In this document: one piece after another, positions 17,886-27,072 of the stretch | Position numbering within the stretch: the stretch's first letter is position 1 | Layout of the letters: each line of letters begins with the position of its first letter | The notes under the pieces: generated by a model | Database searches by the model: none | Told to the model about the DNA's origin: nothing | What the model saw: only the letters and a program-made list of their open reading frames with translations | Position numbers and translations under genes: made by a program | DNA from: CAZZDK01 sp964652235 | GTDB taxonomy: Bacteria > Pseudomonadota > Alphaproteobacteria > UBA9219 | Assembly (NCBI GenBank): GCA_964652235.1 | Contig: CAZZDK010000016.1 | Coordinates: 1-55,032 of the forward strand | Direction of reading: 5' to 3' | DNA length: 55,032 nucleotides

Positions 17886-18478
17886 TCCTTTCCCAGGTTC
17901 TCCCGCTTTTCCTCGCCTATCTTCTGGGCAGCGTTCCGTTCGGTTTTCTTCTGACCCGGCTTACGGGCGCGGGCGACGTGCGAAACATCGGTTCCGGCAA
18001 TATCGGCGCGACGAACGTTCTGCGCACGGGGCGCAAGGGGCTGGCCGCGCTGACGCTTCTTTTGGATATGCTCAAAGGAACGGCGGCGGTTTTGCTTGCG
18101 CGGTCGTTTGCGCCGGAAATGCCGGAAATGGAAGCTTATGCCGGACTTTGCGCCCTGCTCGGCCACCTGTTTCCCGTCTGGCTCAAGTTCAAGGGCGGCA
18201 AAGGCGTGGCGACGTTTCTGGGCGCCCTGCTGGCCTTGTCCTGGCCGGCGGCTCTCTTCGCCATGCTGACCTGGCTGGCCGTGGCGCTGCTTACGCGGCT
18301 TTCCTCTCTGAGCGCGCTGGCCGCCGTCGGCGCGACGCCTATTTTTCTGACGATCTTCGAAAAGGGTCCGTCTTTAGGCATCGTTCTGTTCATGGCGCTG
18401 CTCGTTTACATCAGGCACGCCGATAACATCTCGCGCCTTCTTGCGGGAGAAGAACCCAGGATCGGGGAGAAGAAGTAG
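17882..18478 (+). CDS. plsY: Glycerol-3-phosphate acyltransferase PlsY
   Basis: PlsY is an inner-membrane enzyme that transfers an acyl group from acyl phosphate to glycerol 3-phosphate, starting phospholipid synthesis. The 198-residue protein has five or more membrane helices and the conserved SVPFGFLLTR, GSGNIGATNVLR and KFKGGKGVAT motifs. The ATG forms an ATGA overlap with the pyrB stop, so the two genes are probably co-transcribed. Confidence 0.96.
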   Translation: MILSQVLPLFLAYLLGSVPFGFLLTRLTGAGDVRNIGSGNIGATNVLRTGRKGLAALTLLLDMLKGTAAVLLARSFAPEMPEMEAYAGLCALLGHLFPVWLKFKGGKGVATFLGALLALSWPAALFAMLTWLAVALLTRLSSLSALAAVGATPIFLTIFEKGPSLGIVLFMALLVYIRHADNISRLLAGEEPRIGEKK

Positions 18479-18502
18479 TCGTCGTCATTAAACCAAATGG
18501 GA

Positions 18503-18584
18503 TGCCCGCCTGCGCGGGCAGGACGAAGTTTATTGTTGGGAACAATCTCTTCAAAAAAACTGTCACCCCCGCGAAGGCGGGGGT
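18503..18584. repeat. Cluster of three perfect hairpins between plsY and dprA
   Basis: Three perfect inverted repeats occur in 82 bp: TGCCCGC-CTGC-GCGGGCA (18503-18520), ATTGTT-GGG-AACAAT (18532-18546) and ACCCCCGC-GAAG-GCGGGGGT (18565-18584). The outer two have the look of the short palindromic repeats scattered in many proteobacterial genomes. They may also end transcription from plsY or slow decay of its mRNA, but no T-run follows directly. Confidence 0.65.
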
Positions 18585-18626
18585 CCCGTTTGATTTCATT
18601 CAACCTTGGACAATTTTTGCTTTTCC

Positions 18627-19739
18627 ATGCTCCCTCCTCCTTCCGACGATTCCGACCGCCTCGACCGTCTGCGCCTTGCGCGAACCGAGCGAGTCGGTCC
18701 CATCACCTTTCTTCAGCTTTTGAACCGCTATGGAACCGCGCGACAAGCCCTGGCCGCTTTGCCGGAGCTGTCCCGCAAGGGAGGACGCGCGGCGCCGCTC
18801 GCGCCGCCGCCGCTTAAAGACGTAGAGGAAGAAAGCCGCCGCCTCGAAAAAAGCGGCGGGCGCTTTCTTTTTCTGGGCGAAGCCGCCTATCCCGCGCCGC
18901 TGGCCGCCATCGAAGACGCGCCGCCGGTTTTAGCTGTTCTGGGCCATCCGTCCCTTTTACAAAAAGACATGATCGGCGTGGTCGGCTCGCGCAACGCCTC
19001 GCTGAACGGGCGCAAGATGGCCGAGCGTCTGGCGGGAGAGATGGGAAAGCGCGGCTTCGTCATCGCCTCTGGCCTTGCGCGCGGAATCGACACAGCCGCG
19101 CATGAGAGCAGCCTCGAAACGGGTACGGTCGCCGTCCTGGCGGGCGGCGCGGATATCGTTTATCCGGAAGAGAACCGGCGGCTTTACGGCCGGATCGTCG
19201 AGGCCGGCTGCGTCGTATCGGACCAGCCCCTGGGAATGGAACCGCGCGCGCAGCTTTTCCCCCGCCGCAATCGGATTATTTCCGGCCTTTCCCTGGGCGT
19301 TCTGGTCGTCGAGGCGGCGCAAAGATCCGGTTCGCTTATCACGGCCCGCCTGGCGCTGGAACAGGGACGCGAGGTTTTCGCCGTGCCCGGCTCGCCGCTC
19401 GATCCGAGGGCGAACGGCGCCAACGATCTGATCCGCCAGGGCGCGATTCTCACCGAAAGGGTTGAGGATATTCTGGGCGCCCTCCGGCCCGCCCGGAATC
19501 TCTTTACGGAAAGCCGAGCCGATGGGGAGACAACCCTCTTCCCGCCCGTCACGGAAGAACAGGTCGAGGCCGGAAGACAAAAAATCATAGACAATTTAAG
19601 TACTTGTCCGGTGTCTGTTGACGAACTGGCCCGCCTCTGTCAATTGTCCCTGCCGGTCGTGCTTGCGGTCTTGCTCGAACTTGAACTGGCCGGAAGACTG
19701 GATCGGCAGCCCGGGCACAAGGTAGCTCTGGTGGGGTGA
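18627..19739 (+). CDS. dprA: DNA-processing protein DprA (Smf)
   Basis: DprA binds incoming single-stranded DNA and loads RecA during natural transformation. The 370-residue protein has an N-terminal helical SAM-like region, a Rossmann-fold core (about 105-300) with GVVGSRNAS, SGLARGIDTAAHESS, GGADIVYP and the RNRIISGLS motif, and a C-terminal winged helix (about 310-368). An upstream TTG at 18606 is possible, but the ATG at 18627 gives the usual N-terminus. topA follows after 45 bp, an order common in Alphaproteobacteria. Confidence 0.95.
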   Translation: MLPPPSDDSDRLDRLRLARTERVGPITFLQLLNRYGTARQALAALPELSRKGGRAAPLAPPPLKDVEEESRRLEKSGGRFLFLGEAAYPAPLAAIEDAPPVLAVLGHPSLLQKDMIGVVGSRNASLNGRKMAERLAGEMGKRGFVIASGLARGIDTAAHESSLETGTVAVLAGGADIVYPEENRRLYGRIVEAGCVVSDQPLGMEPRAQLFPRRNRIISGLSLGVLVVEAAQRSGSLITARLALEQGREVFAVPGSPLDPRANGANDLIRQGAILTERVEDILGALRPARNLFTESRADGETTLFPPVTEEQVEAGRQKIIDNLSTCPVSVDELARLCQLSLPVVLAVLLELELAGRLDRQPGHKVALVG

Positions 19740-19784
19740 CGCCATAAGGTTCTCTAAAAAATTGCCAAAATAAGGTAACAGCGC

Positions 19785-22439
19785 GTGGCACAAAAGATCG
19801 TGATCGTGGAATCGCCCGCCAAGGCGAAGACCATCAACAAATATCTCGGCAGCGGTTACAAGGTTCTGGCTTCCTTCGGTCATATCCGCGACTTGCCGCC
19901 CAAAGACGGCTCCGTTCGCCCCGAAGAAGACTTTGCGATGGACTGGGAGCTGGGCGACCGCGCCGGAAAGCCCGTGGCCGAAATCGTCAAAGCCGCCCAA
20001 AACGCCGATGAAATCTTTCTCGCGCCCGACCCTGACCGCGAAGGGGAGGCCATCGCCTGGCATATCCGGGAAGTCTTAAAGGAAAAGAAACTCGCCAAAA
20101 GCGTTCCCGTCCGCCGCGTCACGTTCAACGAGATCACCAAGCAGACGGTTCTGGACGCCATCGCCAAGCCGCGCGAGATCGACAGCGCCCTCGTGGACGC
20201 CTACATGGCCAGAAGGGCTTTGGATTATCTCGTGGGCTTTTCGCTCTCGCCCGTTTTATGGCGCAAGCTGCCCGGCTCGAAATCGGCGGGACGCGTGCAA
20301 TCCGTCGCCCTGCGCCTGATCTGCGAGCGCGAATCCGAAATCGAGGTTTTCAAACCGAGGGAATTCTGGACGATCGAAGGCCTCTTCAAAACAAAGGACG
20401 GCGCCGCCCTGCCCGCCCATCTGACGCATCTGAGCGGCAAAAAGCTCGACAAGTTCGCGCTTTCAAGCGAAGCCGAGGCGGCCGCCGCCGTCGCGCTTTT
20501 GAACAACCTGACCTACGAAGTCGGCGCGGTGGAACGCAAGCAGGCCAAGCGCAACCCCTATCCGCCCTTTACGACCTCGACCCTGCAGCAGGAAGCTTCG
20601 CGCAAGCTGGGACTTTCCGCCACGAATACGATGCGCCTCGCCCAGAAACTTTACGAAGGCGTCGATATCGGCGGCGAGACGGTCGGCCTTATCACCTATA
20701 TGCGTACCGACGGCGTTTCTCTTTCCCACGAAGCGGTTCTCGGCGCGCGTGAAGTGATCGAAAAGGACTTCGGCGCGAATTACCTGCCCGGCAAGCCGCG
20801 CCTTTACAAGGCGGCGGCCAAGAACGCGCAGGAAGCGCACGAGGCCATCCGCCCCACCGATCCGCGCCGCAGGCCGGAACAAGTCGCCAAACATTTGGAC
20901 AAGGATTCCCTGCGTCTTTACACGCTGATCTGGCAGCGCATGATGGCCAGCCAGATGGAAAGCGCGGTCTTCGACCAGGTGGCGGTCGATATTGCGGGCA
21001 GCGGCGACAAAGGCGTCTTCCGCGCCACGGGGCAAACGGTCGTCTTCGACGGCTGGCTGAAGCTTTATCAGGACCAGCGCGACGAGGACGCGGAAGAGAC
21101 GGACGAAAACCGCCGTCTGCCGCCCGTCAAAGAAAAGGATTCTTTGACGAAGGAGAGCGTCAAGCCCGAACAGCACTTCACGCAGCCGCCGCCGCGCTAC
21201 AGCGAAGCGAGCCTCGTCAAGAAGCTGGAAGAGCTGGGGATAGGCCGTCCCTCCACCTACGCCAGCATTATGCAAGTGCTTCAGGACCGCGACTATGTGC
21301 GGCTTGAAAAGAAACGCTTCGTTCCGGAGGACAGGGGTCGGATCGTCACCGCGTTTTTGGAAAAGTTTTTCCCGCGCTACGTCGAGTATGACTTCACGGC
21401 CGACCTGGAAGAAAAGCTCGACGAAATCTCGACCGGCTCCCTGCCTTGGAAAAAGGTCATGAAGGCCTTTTGGACCGATTTTTCCGGCGCGATTGGCGAG
21501 ACGAAGGACCTTAAAGTGTCCGACGTGATCGACGCGCTCGACGAGGCCCTCGGCCCGCACTTTTTCCCGCCGCAGACAGACGGCTCAAACCCGCGTGCTT
21601 GCTCTCTGTGCGGCAGGGGGCGCATGGGTCTCAAGCTCGGACGGTTCGGCGCGTTCATCGGTTGCTCGAACTATCCGACCTGCAAGAACACCAGGCCTCT
21701 CGCCATCGCGGGCAGCGAGGCGGCGGAAAACGCGCCGCAGAACATGGCGCCGCGCAAGCTCGGCTTCGATCCCGTCTCCGGCCTGCCCGTCACCGCGCGG
21801 GTCGGCCCCTACGGCGCCTACGTTCAGCTCGGCCCCAAGGACGAACCGGAGGAGCCGGTCGAGCCGGACTCCAAAGGTAAAAAGAAAAAGAAGAAATCCG
21901 ACGCGCCAAAGCCCAAGCGCGCTTCGCTTCTCAAAGGAATGGACCCCAATCTGATCGACCTCGACACGGCGCTTAAACTCTTGGCTCTGCCGCGCGACGT
22001 CGGCAAACACCCCGAAACGGGCCAGATGATCCAGGCCGGAACGGGCCGTTTCGGGCCTTACATCAAGATGGGAGCGCAATATAAGAGCCTCGCCGAAGGC
22101 GACGACCTTCTCACCATCGGTCTGAACCGAGCCGTCGTGCTTCTTGCCGAGCCGAGCAAAGGACGCGCGCGCCCCGCCGCCACGCCTGCCAAGGCGTTGG
22201 GCGAACATCCCGAAGACGGCAAACCTGTCACGCTGCAATCGGGACGCTTCGGCCCTTACGTCAAATGGGGCAAGGTCATGGCCACGGTGACGAAGGCCTA
22301 TGATCCCGAAAACCTTACGCTTGACGACGCGGCGGCGATCCTGGCCGCCAAGATCGAAAAGAACGGCGGCGCGAAAACCAAGGCCAAGGCAGCGCCTAAA
22401 ACGGCGAAGAAGAAAGTGACCGCGAAGAAGAAGGCTTAG
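19785..22439 (+). CDS. topA: DNA topoisomerase I
   Basis: TopA relaxes negative supercoils by single-strand passage. The 884-residue protein starts at GTG with KIVIVESPAKAKTI of the Toprim domain. The transesterification tyrosine is Tyr305 in ITYMRTDG. A four-cysteine zinc finger (CSLCGRG...CSNYPTC) follows the core, then two or three topoisomerase C-terminal repeats of the GRFGPY type, and a Lys/Ala-rich tail. This is the usual alphaproteobacterial form. The GNAT gene begins at the next base. Confidence 0.97.
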   Translation: MAQKIVIVESPAKAKTINKYLGSGYKVLASFGHIRDLPPKDGSVRPEEDFAMDWELGDRAGKPVAEIVKAAQNADEIFLAPDPDREGEAIAWHIREVLKEKKLAKSVPVRRVTFNEITKQTVLDAIAKPREIDSALVDAYMARRALDYLVGFSLSPVLWRKLPGSKSAGRVQSVALRLICERESEIEVFKPREFWTIEGLFKTKDGAALPAHLTHLSGKKLDKFALSSEAEAAAAVALLNNLTYEVGAVERKQAKRNPYPPFTTSTLQQEASRKLGLSATNTMRLAQKLYEGVDIGGETVGLITYMRTDGVSLSHEAVLGAREVIEKDFGANYLPGKPRLYKAAAKNAQEAHEAIRPTDPRRRPEQVAKHLDKDSLRLYTLIWQRMMASQMESAVFDQVAVDIAGSGDKGVFRATGQTVVFDGWLKLYQDQRDEDAEETDENRRLPPVKEKDSLTKESVKPEQHFTQPPPRYSEASLVKKLEELGIGRPSTYASIMQVLQDRDYVRLEKKRFVPEDRGRIVTAFLEKFFPRYVEYDFTADLEEKLDEISTGSLPWKKVMKAFWTDFSGAIGETKDLKVSDVIDALDEALGPHFFPPQTDGSNPRACSLCGRGRMGLKLGRFGAFIGCSNYPTCKNTRPLAIAGSEAAENAPQNMAPRKLGFDPVSGLPVTARVGPYGAYVQLGPKDEPEEPVEPDSKGKKKKKKSDAPKPKRASLLKGMDPNLIDLDTALKLLALPRDVGKHPETGQMIQAGTGRFGPYIKMGAQYKSLAEGDDLLTIGLNRAVVLLAEPSKGRARPAATPAKALGEHPEDGKPVTLQSGRFGPYVKWGKVMATVTKAYDPENLTLDDAAAILAAKIEKNGGAKTKAKAAPKTAKKKVTAKKKA

Positions 22440-22937
22440 ATGGGTTCTTCTTTCCTCATCCGCAGATTTCGGCGCTCCGATGCGCGGGCGACGGCGGAAC
22501 TTTTGCGCAAGTTGGCGGCCTTTCACGGCGAGCAAGCCTTCGGCAAGCCGGGCCATTTTCTGAAATACGCCTTGGGCGCGAACAAACTTTCCCCGACATG
22601 GCTTGCCGTTTCCGGCGAGAAGGCCGTCGGCTTTATCGTTCTCGATTACGGCATGAATTATCTGCGCGGTACTCTCAGCACACGGGTCGATTTGCTTTTC
22701 GTAGAAGAATCCCATAGGGGCCGAGGAATCGGCAAGGCGCTTATCGCCGCCGCCGTCCGCGACGCGCTCAAGAAGGGTTGCAAGCGGTTCACCATCGGCG
22801 CGTCGTCGAAGAACGCCCTTTCGAACAAGGTTTATGCCAAGCTGGGCCTGACGAAAAGAAAGAAGGACCATGTGGATTATTCCGCCGACGCGGCGCTCAT
22901 GAAACGGCTCGCGCACACCAAAGGACCTAAAACTTGA
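22440..22937 (+). CDS. GNAT family N-acetyltransferase
   Basis: A 165-residue protein with the GNAT fold: RRFRRSDARATAELL at the start, the acetyl-CoA loop (RGRGIGKALI, about residues 97-106) and the SSKNALSNKVYAKLGL segment. It starts directly after the topA stop and overlaps the rnr start, so it is likely part of a topA-GNAT-rnr transcript. The substrate cannot be told from sequence. Confidence 0.88.
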   Translation: MGSSFLIRRFRRSDARATAELLRKLAAFHGEQAFGKPGHFLKYALGANKLSPTWLAVSGEKAVGFIVLDYGMNYLRGTLSTRVDLLFVEESHRGRGIGKALIAAAVRDALKKGCKRFTIGASSKNALSNKVYAKLGLTKRKKDHVDYSADAALMKRLAHTKGPKT

Positions 22938-25070
22938 AAACGAAAAAGCAGCGGCGCTCTTCGCGCGCGCATTTCGAGAGAAAACCGAAAGCCCCTCAAA
23001 AGCGCTTCAAGGGGCGCATCGCCCACAAGCCCGAAAGCAAACCGGAAAAGAAAAACGCCGCGCCCCTTTCGCAAACGGTTGTGGGCGTCGTGACGAAAGC
23101 GCGTTTCGGCTGGACGCTCGATCTCGCCGACCGCCGCGACAAGCAGACCTACATCATCAGGACCCCCTCGAACGCTGAGCGCCAGGCGGGCCAATTGGTA
23201 GCCGCAAAGCTCACAAAGAACATGAAGAACGGGCGACAAGAAGTTGAAATAGAAAGTAATCTCGGCAATCCGAACGATCCCCGCGCCATCAGCCTCATCG
23301 CCTTGCACGCCCACGAAATACCGGATTCTTTCCCCGATGAAGTTCTGGCGGAAGCGAAAAAGTTAGAAAAAGAACCGTCATTGCGAGCGAACCACAACGA
23401 GCCACAGTTCCTCGTCATTGCGAGGAGCGCAGCGACGAAGCAATCCAGAGTCAAGCAAATCGACCCTGATCCTTGCGACTCTGGATTGCCGCGGGCCTCT
23501 GGCCCTCGCAATGACGGGTTGTTCTCCGACCTCCGCGCCCTGCCGCTTGTGACGATCGACGGGCCGGATTCGCGCGACTTCGACGACGCGGTGTTCGCAG
23601 AAAAGAACGGAAACGGCTGGCATGTCGTGGTGGCGATCGCCGACGTCGCGCGTTACGTCAAGCCCGGATCGGCGCTCGATCAAGAAGCCTACCGGCGCGG
23701 CAATTCGACCTATTTCCCCGACCGCGTCGCGCCCATGCTGCCCGAAGCGCTTTCGAACGATCTGTGTTCGCTCATGCCGAACAAAGACCGNNNNNNNNNN
23801 NNNNNNNNNNNNNNNNNNNNNNNNNNNNNNNNNNNNNNNNNNNNNNNNNNNNNNNNNNNNNNNNNNNNNNNNNNNNNNNNNNNNNNNNNNNNNNNTACAC
23901 CCTTTCCCTCAAGCCGCCTATGACGGCAAGCCCGATGCGACGACCAAGCCTCTTTTGAAACACGTCATCGAACCGCTTTACGGCGCGTTCGAATGTCTCA
24001 TGCAGGCGCGGGTCAAGCGCGGCACGCTGGAGCTTGACCTGCCCGAGCGCAAGATCGAGCTGGCCGAAGACGGCTCGGTCAAAGCCATCTCCGTGCGAGA
24101 ACGGCTGGACAGCCATCGCCTGATCGAAGAAATGATGATCGCGGCCAACGTCGCCGCCGCCGCGCAGCTTGAAGGGCCGCAGGGAAGCAAAGGCGGCGGC
24201 GTCTGCCTTTACCGCATTCACGACAAGCCTTCGGAAATCAAGCTGGAAGCCTTGCGCGATTTTTTGGACACGCTGGGCCTTAGCCTGGTGCCGGGGCGGC
24301 AGCTTCACCCCCGGTTGCTCACGCAGATTCTGGAAAAGTCGGCGGGAAGCGAACACGCCTCGGTCGTCAACGAAGTGATGCTCCGCTCGCAGGCGCAGGC
24401 TGTTTATAGCCGCGAAAATATCGGGCATTTCGGCCTGGCGCTCGCGCGATACGCGCATTTCACCTCGCCGATCCGGCGCTATGCGGACCTGATCGTCCAC
24501 CGCGCCTTGATCCGCGCGTGCAAGCTCGGCGAAGGCGGCCTGACGGACGAGGAAGCCGCGCGGCTGGGTGAGATCGGCGAGCGCCTTTCCGCCGCCGAAA
24601 GACGCTCTATCGCGGCGGAACGCGAAGCCGTGGACCGCTTTACGGCTCTTTTTCTTTCGGACAAAGTGGGCGCGGTCTTTCCGGCCCAAATCAGCGGCGT
24701 GGCGCGTTTCGGGCTTTTCGCCCGCCTGGACGAAACGGGCGCGGACGGGATCATCCCCTTTGCCGCCCTGCCCCGCGATTATTACGAGCTGGACGAAAAA
24801 ACCCACGCCCTCGTGGGCCAGCGCACGAAACGGACCTTTCGCCTGGGAGATAAGCTCCAGGTCCGTCTCGAAGAAACTGACCGCCTCACCGGCGGGCTTC
24901 GTTTCGCCCTTGTTGAAAGAACAAGTGATTTGACTTTCGCGTCCCCTTCCCTAAACTCCTCGGCACGCTCCTCTCTTAGGAAGAATCGCGCCGATGAACT
25001 GGAACGACGAAGACGGTCCGTGGGGACCGAGCCAAGGCGAGACCCCCCGCGAACCAAGGCCGGAAAATAA
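22934..25070 (+). CDS. rnr: Ribonuclease R, interrupted by an assembly gap and carrying a palindromic repeat insert
   Basis: RNase R is the 3'-5' exoribonuclease that digests structured RNA. Visible parts are a basic N-terminal tail, a cold-shock-type domain (about 45-120), the RNB active-site stretch DGPDSRDFDDAV, the RNB end, and an S1 domain near the C-terminus. The N run 23791-23895 falls inside RNB; upstream and downstream parts are in different frames, so the true gap length must be 2 mod 3 and not 105. About 47 residues (from residue 148) are encoded by an interspersed repeat (23375-23517) between the cold-shock and RNB domains. The start is a TTG overlapping the previous stop. The 3' end overlaps hflK by 77 bases. 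Confidence 0.9.
23375..23517. repeat. Interspersed palindromic element inserted within rnr
   Basis: The ends are a perfect 13-bp inverted pair, CCGTCATTGCGAG (23375-23387) and CTCGCAATGACGG (23505-23517). An inner perfect 12-bp pair, GCAATCCAGAGT (23440-23451) and ACTCTGGATTGC (23478-23489), would extend one long hairpin. The same unit recurs near 38784-38907. The rnr frame stays open through it. The type resembles repeats known in several Alphaproteobacteria, and in the manner of in-coding palindromic elements described in Rickettsia. Confidence 0.85.
23791..23895. other. Assembly gap (105 N) inside rnr
   Basis: Unknown bases. The flanking rnr parts do not share a frame across a 105-base gap, so the run length is an estimate. 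Confidence 0.99.
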
Positions 25071-26139
25071 ACAAAACAGTCCCTGGTCGCCTAAGGGGCC
25101 GCAAGGTCCCGAGGGCAACGGCTTTTCGCCGCCGCCCGATTTCGACGAGATTCTCCGCAAATTGAAGGATTCTTTCTCGTCCTTCAGGCCGCGCAGCCGG
25201 TTCCAGGCCGTTTTGTGGGGGCTGGGCCTTTTCGTCGGCCTTTGGCTTTTGAGCGGCCTTTATATGGTGGACGCGAACCAGCTCGGCGTCGTCATGCGTT
25301 TCGGCGCGTTCAACCGCACGGAAATGCCGGGCCTGCGTTATCACCTGCCCGCGCCGATCGAGGAAGTCCTTTTGCCGGTGGTCACCTCGCAAAACGAGAT
25401 CCAGATCGGCTTTCGCAGCCTTTCCAAGGCGACGGACGAGACGCGGGGCGTGCCGCAGGAAAGCCTGATGCTGACGCAGGACGAAAACATCATCAACGTG
25501 GCGTTCACGGTCTTCTGGCGCGTCGGAAACGTCAACGATTACCTGTTCGAGATCCGGGCGCCGCAGACGACGATCAAGATGGCGGCGGAAAGCGTCATGC
25601 GCGAGGTGATCGGGCAAAGCAAGCTGCAGTTCGCCCTGACCGAGGGGCGCAGCCAGATCGCCGAGGACGCGCGCAAACGGCTTCAAGCCTTGCTCGACGA
25701 GTATAAGGCCGGGATCATCGTCACGCAGATCAACTTGCAGGAAGTATCCGTTCCGAGCGAGGTGAAGGACGCCTTTCAAGACGTCGTGAACGCGCGACTG
25801 GATATGGAGCGTTTCCAAAACCAGGCGGCGGCGCACGTCAACAAGGTCATTCCCGACGCGCGCGGCCAGGCCGCCAAGCTGGTGCAGGAGGCGATGGGCT
25901 ATAGAGACCAGAAAATCGCCATCGCCAAGGGCGAAGCCGAGCGCTTTAAGGAAGTCCTGACGGCCTATCAGGCCGCCAAGGACGTGACGGCCAAACGGCT
26001 TTATCTGGAAACGATCGAAAGCGTCCTCAGCCGCGCGCAAAAGGTCATCACCGACCAGTCCGTCGGAACCTTTCCCCTCTACCCGCTTCAGGATCTGATG
26101 AAGAAAAAGCAGGAAACCGGTAAGGGAGACGCGCCATGA
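24994..26139 (+). CDS. hflK: FtsH protease regulator HflK
   Basis: HflK pairs with HflC in a membrane-bound SPFH assembly that encloses and restrains the FtsH protease. The 381-residue product has a Gly/Pro-rich cytoplasmic start, one membrane helix (about 72-90) and the SPFH/band-7 domain (YMVDANQLGVVMRFG onward), then a long helical region ending before the C-terminus. The start lies inside the 3' end of rnr. Its stop overlaps the hflC start, indicating coupled expression. Confidence 0.95.
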   Translation: MNWNDEDGPWGPSQGETPREPRPENKQNSPWSPKGPQGPEGNGFSPPPDFDEILRKLKDSFSSFRPRSRFQAVLWGLGLFVGLWLLSGLYMVDANQLGVVMRFGAFNRTEMPGLRYHLPAPIEEVLLPVVTSQNEIQIGFRSLSKATDETRGVPQESLMLTQDENIINVAFTVFWRVGNVNDYLFEIRAPQTTIKMAAESVMREVIGQSKLQFALTEGRSQIAEDARKRLQALLDEYKAGIIVTQINLQEVSVPSEVKDAFQDVVNARLDMERFQNQAAAHVNKVIPDARGQAAKLVQEAMGYRDQKIAIAKGEAERFKEVLTAYQAAKDVTAKRLYLETIESVLSRAQKVITDQSVGTFPLYPLQDLMKKKQETGKGDAP

Positions 26140-27002
26140 AATCGCGAACCTTGATCGTTCTCGGCCTTTCGCTCGCGCTGATCGCGGGCTTTCTGGATTC
26201 CTTTTATGTCGTGCGGCAAACGGAGCAAGCCATCGTCTTCCAGTTCCGGGACGTGGTGAGGGTCGTCTCCAAGCCGGGATTCCACTTCAAGGTCCCTTAC
26301 ATCCAAAGCGTCGAATATTTCGAACGCCGCGTTCTGGCCGTGGACGCGCCCTCGCAGGAGATCATGCTCGCCGAGCAAAAGCCGCTTGAGGTGGACGCCT
26401 TCGCGCGTTACCGGATCGACAATCCTCTGCTTTACTATCAGCGCCTGCGGAACGAATCCATCGCGCGCGACCGGCTGGGCAGCCTTTTGAACGACAAAAT
26501 CAGAGGCGTGCTCGGCAAGGTCAATCTCTCCACGCTGCTCTCGCAAAAGCGCGTGGAGGTCATGGCCGACATCACCGAACGTCTGAACGTCGAGGCCAAG
26601 GATCTGGGCGTGGAGATCATCGACGTGCGCATTCGCCGGGCCGATCTGCCGGAGAAAACGGGCGATGCCGTTTTCGCCCGTATGCGCTCCGAACGCGAGC
26701 AGGAAGCCGCCCAGATTCGCGCCCAAGGACGGCAGGAGGCCTTGCAAACAACGGCGGATGCCGACCGCCAGGCGACGATCATCATCGCCGAGGCGAACGG
26801 CCAGGCCGAAAAGATCAAGGGCGAAGGCGAACGCAAAGCGCTTGAGATCATGGCCGAAGCCACAAACAAGGATCCGCGCTTCTTTGCCTTTTGGCGCTCG
26901 CTTCAGGCCTATCGCGAAGGCCTAAGCCCCGACAATACGACCTATATCCTTAATCCCGGCGGCGAGTTCTTCAAGCACTTCGAAGGCGTCGGAGAACGGT
27001 AA
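26136..27002 (+). CDS. hflC: FtsH protease regulator HflC
   Basis: Partner of HflK. The 288-residue product has an N-terminal membrane anchor (about 5-23), FYVVRQTEQAIVFQF at the start of the SPFH domain, and the helical segment with EREQEAAQIRAQGRQEA. The final stretch DPRFFAFWRSLQAY is typical of HflC. The order hflK-hflC-degP is common in Alphaproteobacteria and forms an envelope protein quality-control group. Confidence 0.95.
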   Translation: MKSRTLIVLGLSLALIAGFLDSFYVVRQTEQAIVFQFRDVVRVVSKPGFHFKVPYIQSVEYFERRVLAVDAPSQEIMLAEQKPLEVDAFARYRIDNPLLYYQRLRNESIARDRLGSLLNDKIRGVLGKVNLSTLLSQKRVEVMADITERLNVEAKDLGVEIIDVRIRRADLPEKTGDAVFARMRSEREQEAAQIRAQGRQEALQTTADADRQATIIIAEANGQAEKIKGEGERKALEIMAEATNKDPRFFAFWRSLQAYREGLSPDNTTYILNPGGEFFKHFEGVGER

Positions 27003-27072
27003 GCCTGCCATAAAGGGGCCAAAATCCTGGGATAGGGAATCGCCCCAAGAGACCAAAAGAAGGAACATGGGT

